A stretch of 64,000 nt of DNA from Deltaproteobacteria bacterium (GTDB lineage Bacteria > Desulfobacterota > Binatia > UBA9968), in assembly GCA_005879605.1 (NCBI GenBank), contig VBKE01000004.1, positions 1-64,000 of the forward strand, given 5' to 3'. The notes under the pieces were generated by a model, which worked only from the letters and a program-made list of their open reading frames with translations, did no database searches and had not been told where the DNA came from. Below are positions 58,450 through 64,000 of the stretch, piece after piece (the first letter of the stretch is position 1; every line of letters starts with the position of its first letter). The translations under genes and the position numbers were made by a program.

Positions 58450-58486
58450 TGTCATTCTGAGGAGCCGAAGGCGACGAAGAATGACA
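58450..58486. repeat. short palindromic dispersed repeat (TGTCATTCT ... AGAATGACA)
   Basis: TGTCATTCT (58450-58458) and AGAATGACA (58478-58486) form a perfect 9-bp inverted repeat around GAGGAGCCGAAGGCGACGA. I know this pattern as a repeat in many environmental bacterial genomes. An in-frame ATG of the next gene lies inside the right arm, so that start is less likely. Confidence 0.65.
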
Positions 58487-58537
58487 CCTCAAAATTTAAA
58501 TGATATTAAAACGCTGGAAAAGGGACCAGACGTAACC

Positions 58538-60193
58538 ATGTCCGTCGATCCGATCACCGTAGAAATTATTCGCTGCGCGCTTCGGGCGGCCGCCAACGAA
58601 ATGTCGGTGGTGTTAAAGAAAACCGCCTACAACATGATGATTTATGAAGTGCAGGATTACTGCGTCAGCATCGTCGATCACGAAGGGCGGACGATGTCGC
58701 AGAACGAAGGCGCCTTGCCGATTTTTCTCGCCGACCTCGGCGTGGCGGTGCAGGATGGCGTGGAGGTCTACGGTCTCGAGAATATCCATCCAGGCGATGT
58801 CTTCCTGGTCAATCATCCGGAGATCTGCGGGCAGCATCTCAACAACATGGTCGTCTACACGCCGTTTTTCTGGGAGTCCAAGTTGCTATGTTTTTTGGCG
58901 GTGCGGGCGCACTGGATCGACGTCGGCGGGGGGAGCACCGGGTTTGGCTCCAGCATGACGCGCGATGTCTATGAAGAGGGGCTGCAGATTCGCTCCGTGA
59001 AGATTTACGCCGACGGCAAGCCAAATACCGAGGTGTTGCGTTTGATCGAGGACAATATTCGATTCCCGGAGTCGTCGCTGGGAGATCTCCGCGCGCAGAT
59101 TGCATCCTGCCGCACGGGAGAAGAGCGGTTGGAGCAAATCTGCCGCAAGTATGGCGGCGCTGTATTTCAGGATTCGGTCGAAGTCATCTGGGATCAAACG
59201 GACAAAGTCGTGCGCGAGTCGGTGCGGGCGATTCCGGACGGCGTGTACGAGGCGTCTTCGTTTTTGGACGACGACGGAAGAGATTTAACCAAGACACTTC
59301 CCATCAAAGTGCGAGTCATCGTCCGTGACGACGAACTCACGATTGACTTTTCGGACATGTGCGACCAGGTGCCGGGCTTCATCAACTGCGGCTCGTCCGG
59401 CGGGATGGCCGCTGCTCGCGTGGCTTTCAAAGCGCTCACGCTACCCCATCGGGAAGTAAACGAAGGTTCATTTCGTGCGCTCAAGGTCATACTTCCGCCG
59501 GGAAAATTGCTAAGCGCGCGACGCCCCGCGCCCATCGGCGGCTGGAGTTTGTCCTTACCGACGGTTCTCGACACGATTTTTCGCGCGCTGGCGCCGGCCT
59601 TGCCTGACCGCATTCCCGCGGCGCATAAGGGAGACATGGGCGGCTACGCGATCTTTGGAACGCATCCAAAGAGCGGCCGGCGCTATGTCTGTCAGAACAT
59701 CATCGGCGGAGGTTGGGGTGGCCGTCCATTCGAAGACGGTGCATCGGCCGCAGTGTCCATGTGCCAGGGCGACGTGAAAAATACACCGATCGAACTTCAA
59801 GAATTGTATTACCCTTTGCTTTACGAGTGCCACGCTTTGCGCCCCGACAGCGGCGGCGCCGGCAGATTCCGCGGCGGTATCGGCGTCGAAGTCAAAGTGA
59901 AACCGTTGCACGACCTTTACGTCAGCCGCAACACGGACCGAATCCAGTGTCCGCCATGGGGGTTGTTGGGCGGAGAAGAGGGGAAGACGAATCAGACGCT
60001 GATTCGGCGTAACGGCAAGGAAGAAACTCTTCCTGGGAAGTTCAGCCATCTCTTGGTCCGGCCGGGCGACACTGTGACGTTCCTTACCGCCGGCGGCGGC
60101 GGGTATGGCAACCCTGCCGAGCGTGATGCTACCGCCCTAAAGCGCGATTTCGTCTTGGGGTACGTTTCGAAGGCTGATGGAAGCCCAGGCTAA
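58538..60193 (+). CDS. hydantoinase B / acetophenone carboxylase-type subunit
   Basis: A 551-residue HyuB-family protein with VDPITVEIIRCALRAAANEM at the start and the conserved NHPEICGQHLNNM and GGGWGGRPFEDG. It ends in a glycine-rich loop (FLTAGGGGYGNP). HyuB proteins pair with HyuA in ATP-dependent opening of hydantoins or carboxylation of ketones. No hyuA lies beside it, so it is an orphan subunit or uses a partner elsewhere. I chose ATG 58538 because the earlier ATG at 58481 falls inside a palindromic repeat. Confidence 0.87.
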   Translation: MSVDPITVEIIRCALRAAANEMSVVLKKTAYNMMIYEVQDYCVSIVDHEGRTMSQNEGALPIFLADLGVAVQDGVEVYGLENIHPGDVFLVNHPEICGQHLNNMVVYTPFFWESKLLCFLAVRAHWIDVGGGSTGFGSSMTRDVYEEGLQIRSVKIYADGKPNTEVLRLIEDNIRFPESSLGDLRAQIASCRTGEERLEQICRKYGGAVFQDSVEVIWDQTDKVVRESVRAIPDGVYEASSFLDDDGRDLTKTLPIKVRVIVRDDELTIDFSDMCDQVPGFINCGSSGGMAAARVAFKALTLPHREVNEGSFRALKVILPPGKLLSARRPAPIGGWSLSLPTVLDTIFRALAPALPDRIPAAHKGDMGGYAIFGTHPKSGRRYVCQNIIGGGWGGRPFEDGASAAVSMCQGDVKNTPIELQELYYPLLYECHALRPDSGGAGRFRGGIGVEVKVKPLHDLYVSRNTDRIQCPPWGLLGGEEGKTNQTLIRRNGKEETLPGKFSHLLVRPGDTVTFLTAGGGGYGNPAERDATALKRDFVLGYVSKADGSPG

Positions 60194-60392
60194 GCCGCAG
60201 TTTTCCGATCGAACTATTGATCCGCAGCCGTTGCTCGGATCCTGTTCACTCGTAATCTGATGGTTGCTTAAGCGAATGGCCCGATTGAGAGTGCCTTGCC
60301 CCTTCGTATTCATGCCGTTGCGCAATAAAAATTAAGGTTTAAACTAGAAGTATCTTTCTCGCATGGCGATATCATTAGAAAGGAGGCCCTCC

Positions 60393-60782
60393 ATGTTAGC
60401 CAGAGACATCATGACCAAACACGTTGTTGCCGTTTCTCCTCTGACTCCTGTTAAACAGGTGGCAAAAATCCTCAACAGGAATCACATCAGCGGAGTACCG
60501 GTGGTGGACAAGAGCGGCAAGCTCGTCGGTATTGTTTCCGAACGGGATTTGCTTGCGAGGAGAGGCGCCCAAGTCAAATCCATCATGAGCAAGAGCGTCA
60601 TCCGGGTGAAGGAAGATACGCCCGTAGAAGACATTGCATCCCTGATGGCCACCCGGAAAGTGAAGCGGGTACCGGTGATACGTGGCCAACACTTGGCTGG
60701 CATCGTAAGCAGGGCTGATATCATACGGGCCATTGCCCTGGGCGAACATATCGCCATGCTCACGCCCGTCTATGATCTCTAG
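60393..60782 (+). CDS. CBS-domain protein
   Basis: The 129-residue protein consists of two CBS domains (ARDIMTKHVVAVSPLTPVKQ with GIVSERDLLARRG, and IMSKSVIRVKEDTPVEDIAS with GIVSRADIIRAIA). Such pairs bind adenosine nucleotides and sense energy state. AAAGGAGG lies just before the ATG at 60393, which fixes the start; the longer frame has ten extra residues. It stands alone with no fused effector domain, so the partner is unknown. Confidence 0.92.
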   Translation: MLARDIMTKHVVAVSPLTPVKQVAKILNRNHISGVPVVDKSGKLVGIVSERDLLARRGAQVKSIMSKSVIRVKEDTPVEDIASLMATRKVKRVPVIRGQHLAGIVSRADIIRAIALGEHIAMLTPVYDL

Positions 60783-60844
60783 CAGTTTAGCGAACCCCCT
60801 GACCTAAGTCCGGGGCGTATGGCGAGGGCGAGGGACTTCGCCTA

Positions 60845-61666
60845 TCATCGTCCCAGATAAATTTTTCGGGCGGCGCGTAGATGGGCGATCGCTTTCGCTT
60901 TGTTGCCCATAGCTTCGAACAGCAGACCCAGATTACAATGCGCATCGGCAAATGACGGATCATTTCTGATCGCCTGAGTGTACGCGCGAATCGCTTTCGG
61001 GAAACTTTTAAGATCTTCCATCAAAACGCCCAGGTTAAAGTAGGGCGTCGGATCATGGGCGGCGTATTCGGCGGCGAAACGGTAATGCGCCTCGGCTTTC
61101 TCCCATTCTTTCGAATCATGATAGAGCCTGCCCAAGTTGAGGTGCGCGTCCGCCATTTTCGGGTCGAGTTCCAACGCCTGTCGATAAGCCCGCTTGGCGT
61201 CCTCTTCTGAACTCGTTTCTAACTCGAGCGCGAGGCTGAACCAGTATTCCGCTGTGAGCTTTTGCTTGGAAGACTTCGGAGCGGGACGAGAGATATTGAG
61301 CTTTTGCGCAATATCATGGGCCTCGAAATTGAAGACAAACTGTCCTGAATCCGGTTGCCAGCGGGCTCTTCCGTCCCACGCGACAACGCGACGCCCGTCG
61401 GCATAGATCTTGATTGTCGCAAGGTGGCGGTCATCCGGCAGCTGGCGCTTCAGAGAAGAAAGCATGCGGAGCACATTTTTGGCCGGGACGCGCGAGCTGA
61501 GCAAGCCCTTGGCGGTTTTCAAAAGGAGTAGATCTTGGAAGGTGAACTCGAGTTGCTTTCGTCGGCCCCGGCTTGGCGCAAGAAAACCGGCGCGTACGAA
61601 CGAGCGCACGCGAGCACCCGGCAGGTCCAGGATCTTCGCCACCTCGCCGGTGGTGAAAAACTTCAT
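60845..61666 (-). CDS. MerR-like HTH protein with C-terminal TPR repeats, coupled to ku
   Basis: The 273-residue protein starts MKFFTTGEVAKILDLPGARV, a MerR-type winged helix (about residues 1-70). A beta-rich middle part follows, then from about residue 140 four TPR units (ALELDPKMADAHLNLGRLYH, EYAAHDPTPYFNLGVLMEDL and others). Its ATG overlaps the ku stop by 4 bases, so the two are co-translated. A DNA-binding plus protein-binding build suits a regulator or a Ku accessory factor. The overlap suggests a shared role in end joining, but this is not shown. Confidence 0.83.
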   Translation of the reverse strand: MKFFTTGEVAKILDLPGARVRSFVRAGFLAPSRGRRKQLEFTFQDLLLLKTAKGLLSSRVPAKNVLRMLSSLKRQLPDDRHLATIKIYADGRRVVAWDGRARWQPDSGQFVFNFEAHDIAQKLNISRPAPKSSKQKLTAEYWFSLALELETSSEEDAKRAYRQALELDPKMADAHLNLGRLYHDSKEWEKAEAHYRFAAEYAAHDPTPYFNLGVLMEDLKSFPKAIRAYTQAIRNDPSFADAHCNLGLLFEAMGNKAKAIAHLRAARKIYLGR

Positions 61667-62520
61667 CTCTTTGTGGAGCGGGCTTTCCTTTGGGGTTTAT
61701 CGGCATCCGCGGCCTTGGCGCGAACCGCGGGTTTCTTTTCCTTTACGGTTTTCTTTCCCAAGCTTTCCTTGAGCGCCGACATCAGGTCAATCACCTGAGC
61801 GCGCGGCGCTTGAGGCGCAGCCACCGTGATTTGCTTGCCCTGAGCTTTTTGCTCCACCAGCTCCAGCACGCGCTGGCGGTACTCGTCTTCGAATTGTTCG
61901 GGACGAAACTCCTCGTTGGAAAGCTCGTCGATCAGGCGAATCGCGAGATTGGTTTCCGCTTCGTTGATCTTGGCTGATTCGCCTTTGGAAATCTCGTCGA
62001 AGTTCCGCACTTCGTCGGCGAAATACATGGTGTGCAGCATCAATCCGGCCATTGCCGGCCGGATCAGGACTAGATTTTCTTTGCCGCGCATTACGAACTT
62101 CGCCAGGGCGACTTTGCCGGCTTTGTTCATGGCTTCGGCAAGCAAACGATAAGGCTTCTCGCCTCCCTTGTCGGGTCCGAGATAGTAGCCTTTCTCGAAG
62201 TAAATGGGGTCCACCGTTGAAAGCGGCACGAATTCCGAAATTTCGATCGCCTGCGAGGCCTCGCCTTCGAGAGCCTCGAGTTCTTCATCTTTGAACCGGA
62301 CGTATTGGTCTTTCGCGAACTCGTATCCCCTGACCAAGCCATCCCGTTCCACCACCTCGTTGCATACCGGGCAAAAGCGCTGCTGTCTAATGCGGTTGCC
62401 GCATTTGGCATGAAGCAGATGAAAGCTGATAGACTGCGAAGAGGCCGCGGTATACAGATTCACGGGTATCGAAACCAAGCCAAAAGAAATCGTACCTGAG
62501 GCCACCGGCCGTGCAGCCAT
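61663..62520 (-). CDS. ku: Ku DNA end-binding protein (non-homologous end joining)
   Basis: The 285-residue bacterial Ku begins MAARPVASGTISFGLVSIPV. It has the core with KCGNRIRQQRFCPVC, YYLGPDKGGEKPYRLL, MRGKENLVLIRP and the arm FRPEQFEDEYRQRVLELVEQ. The C-terminal tail is basic. It forms a homodimer ring on DNA ends and recruits ligase D. No ligD is in the window. GGGAGGG lies before the ATG and a good promoter is upstream. It is the first gene of a two-gene operon. Confidence 0.95.
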   Translation of the reverse strand: MAARPVASGTISFGLVSIPVNLYTAASSQSISFHLLHAKCGNRIRQQRFCPVCNEVVERDGLVRGYEFAKDQYVRFKDEELEALEGEASQAIEISEFVPLSTVDPIYFEKGYYLGPDKGGEKPYRLLAEAMNKAGKVALAKFVMRGKENLVLIRPAMAGLMLHTMYFADEVRNFDEISKGESAKINEAETNLAIRLIDELSNEEFRPEQFEDEYRQRVLELVEQKAQGKQITVAAPQAPRAQVIDLMSALKESLGKKTVKEKKPAVRAKAADADKPQRKARSTKR

Positions 62521-62542
62521 AGAACCCTCCCAAAGAAATTAT

Positions 62543-62571
62543 CATATATCAATCCGAAGATCGTTCTTCAA
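62543..62571 (-). promoter_or_regulatory. sigma-70-like promoter for ku
   Basis: TTGAAG (62571-62566), a 17-base spacer and TATATG (62548-62543), just upstream of the ku ribosome binding site. From here to 62854 I see nothing else. Confidence 0.5.
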
Positions 62572-62854
62572 CACAATTCTATTCACCCGTTCAGGAGATC
62601 GGCGCTCGGTGTCGGCCGTACGCCGTAGCTCTTCTCCGCCTGCGACCCACCACGGTTTTGCGCGCAACTTTTAAATGCCGCAAGCGGTTTCGTACATCAG
62701 ATGTGCGCCAATTCCTACAGTTTGAGTGGGCTCTAAATATCTACCTAATGCGGAACTATCAGTAAAACCGAGCCAATTGCGAATTGGCCCCAGGCTTGCT
62801 CCAACCAACTTGTCAGTCTGTGTTCAGCCAACTTCACGATCATGGGGACCGGAA

Positions 62855-63133
62855 ATGGCTCGAATTACAAATAAGAAGACTCGTTCTTTTCGCAGCGGCA
62901 AGCAGACGTGTAAAGTATGCGGCTGTACGGACAAGTTCGATTTCAAGGTTCCTAACAGACTGTGGAAAAAAGTGGTGCCGGTCAAATGTCAGAACAAGGT
63001 CGTCTGCTTAGAATGTTTTGACGAGCTGGCTTTTGAAAAGGGCGTGGACTATTGCGATTTCATCGACGTTCTCTATTTCGCCGGGGATCAGGCGACGTTT
63101 AAGTTTCAAGCCGTTGAAGCGCACCGTGTCTAG
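62855..63133 (+). CDS. small four-to-six-Cys zinc-ribbon-like protein, unknown function
   Basis: A 92-residue protein starting MARITNKKTRSFRSGKQTC. Two metal-type knuckles, CKVCGC and CQNKVVCLECF, are 26 residues apart, followed by an acidic C-terminal part (EKGVDYCDFIDVLYFAGDQA). This looks like a zinc ribbon that may bind nucleic acid or protein. A short GGA-rich stretch lies before the ATG at 62855; the longer frame to 62726 shows no support. I do not recognise a family. Confidence 0.65.
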   Translation: MARITNKKTRSFRSGKQTCKVCGCTDKFDFKVPNRLWKKVVPVKCQNKVVCLECFDELAFEKGVDYCDFIDVLYFAGDQATFKFQAVEAHRV

Positions 63134-63159
63134 TAGGTTGCTGGAAAACACTTTGTTGG

Positions 63160-63258
63160 CAGGCTGCTCAAAAAGATCTCAGAGGCGAGATGATTGAGCG
63201 CACCCTTCGACATGCTCAGGGCAATCGGCTAAGCCTATGAGGCTTTTTCAGCAGCCTG
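63160..63258. repeat. 99-bp terminal-inverted-repeat element, copy 2
   Basis: Same length and orientation as 53308-53406, differing at three positions. The ends CAGGCTGCTCAAAAAG and CTTTTTCAGCAGCCTG form the terminal inverted repeat. Its right end abuts the stop codon of the small gene at 63259. Confidence 0.85.
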
Positions 63259-63422
63259 TTAATCGCACTTTCCTTGACGCCGCTTACATGTGCACTCGTT
63301 GCACATTTCCCGGTACTCGGAGGCAGCCGCTGCTCGACAAAATCTGTTGTTGGCCAATTAGAACAGTTAGAGCAAAAGTGCCAGGTGTCGCCATCGCGTG
63401 TTCGTCTGTACGCAGATGCCAT
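63259..63422 (-). pseudogene. small CxxC-CxxC protein with a one-base frameshift
   Basis: From ATG 63422 the minus strand reads MASAYRRTRDGDTWHFCSNC and SNWPTTDFVEQRLPPSTG. At the CCC run 63309-63311 (GGG on the coding strand) the frame must shift by one base to give EMCNECTCKRRQGKCD and a stop at 63259. Adding one G restores a 54-residue protein with paired CxxC motifs, in which the first is followed by SNWP. I recall a widespread small protein of this shape, but the family has no known job. The gene is either frameshifted by decay or by a sequencing error. The stop touches the 99-bp repeat. Confidence 0.6.
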
Positions 63423-63538
63423 AGGAAGCTTTCCAAGGCGAAAGTCTGACCATCATCCTACTTCAGACGAAAGAATGATCAAGGGCGTTGACTAAAAGAT
63501 ATTTGGCTGTCCGGAGCTAACGGCTGCTGCTTTTCCGG

Positions 63539-63854
63539 ATGGCGCATACGGACAGTTTGCGGATCTTCGTCAACCTGCCGCGAAGTTTTGTGACCGCGGT
63601 TACCCCCGGCCTGAGCGTCGAACCCGCCGCTTATTATTCCCGTGAGCGCGCTGATCGTTCGCTCGGGAGCACCGCGCGTCGGCACAGTCGGAGCCGACAG
63701 TGCGGTTCCAAGTCGCCCAGCTCGGAAGAACTACGGAACCACCGTCGAGGTTATGGATGGCTTGAGCGAAAGGGAGCGACTTCGGACGCCGTCGGACGGC
63801 TTGCAAGACGATCAGGTGATCCGAACCGTTGCGCCCGCGCCTGTTCCATGACTA
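63539..63854 (+). pseudogene. remnant of an RND efflux periplasmic adaptor (membrane fusion protein)
   Basis: One frame gives DSLRIFVNLPRSFVTAVTPG, which fits the barrel domain of HlyD/MexA-type adaptors. A second frame, starting about 63642, gives VSALIVRSGAPRVGTVGADS, then YGTTVEVMDGLSERERLRTP and a Pro/Ala-rich end at PAPVP. This is the usual adaptor C-terminus. About 60 residues that should lie between the two parts are missing. So the gene is internally deleted and frameshifted. No pump gene follows before the window end; 63855-64000 shows nothing I recognise. Confidence 0.5.
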
Positions 63855-64000
63855 TTTGGCTTGGCCAAGTGTCCAAGGAATGGTGCCGTCAAATTGAACC
63901 TAGTTGAGTCAATAATCACGGGCAGTTTTCTTTCGGAGTGTCGCGTGCAGGAAGTCGCCGTAGCCCGAACCATCGATTATTAGAAAACACGGCTTCAACA

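Overview
The window looks like one contig from an uncultured, Gram-negative, aerobic or facultative bacterium. It has a complete System I (Ccm) cytochrome c maturation operon, an NADP-type isocitrate dehydrogenase, an orphan MlaC, molybdenum hydroxylases of the CO/xanthine dehydrogenase family, a large UPF0182 membrane protein, an Lhr helicase and a bacterial Ku. Gene content and style suggest a lineage of the former Deltaproteobacteria or a neighbouring candidate phylum (Binatota-, Rokubacteria- or Tectomicrobia-like). This is an inference: no rRNA, tRNA or CRISPR array was seen that would settle it.

Layout. 1-1774: integron-like locus on the minus strand, with a frameshifted integron integrase preceded by a near-consensus promoter and followed by a GTTAGGC core site and a GNAT gene that runs off the window edge. 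1936-9366: ccmABCDEFGH on the minus strand, with a palindromic repeat inside the 5' part of ccmH. 9477-24741: plus-strand housekeeping block: membrane protein, icd, mdh, sucCD, ndk, rlmN, mtnP, pfkB-type kinase, then a nucleotide-sugar module (GT2, Ugd, UDP-glucuronate decarboxylase, epimerase), lepA and lepB. Many of these genes overlap by 4 nt and probably form one or two long operons. 24831-30797: two small membrane proteins, lhr and a metallo-beta-lactamase-fold hydrolase. 31076-38868: stand-alone molybdopterin hydroxylase, DgkA, MlaC, lipoprotein, MFS exporter and a long coiled-coil SH3 protein.

39386-60193 is a catabolic and accessory region: a three-subunit CO-dehydrogenase-like hydroxylase, a Rieske oxygenase, three double-cupin proteins, a paired M16 peptidase operon, an NMT1-like binding protein with a polysaccharide deacetylase, an RRM protein, UPF0182, a nitroreductase and a hydantoinase B. 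The combination suggests oxidative attack on aromatic or heterocyclic compounds, but no substrate can be read from sequence. 60393-64000 holds a CBS protein, a MerR-TPR gene overlapping ku, a Cys-rich small protein and a decaying right end.

Several features are easily missed. There are remnants of an MmgE/PrpD gene (56189-56430) and of an efflux adaptor (63539-63854). A small CxxC protein has a one-base frameshift. A 99-bp terminal-inverted-repeat element is present in two nearly identical copies (53308 and 63160). A perfect hairpin lies between the icd promoter and its start codon. Two of the three frameshifts that can be pinned to a base (intI and the CxxC gene) are single-base changes in homopolymer runs, so assembly error must be excluded before calling those genes dead.
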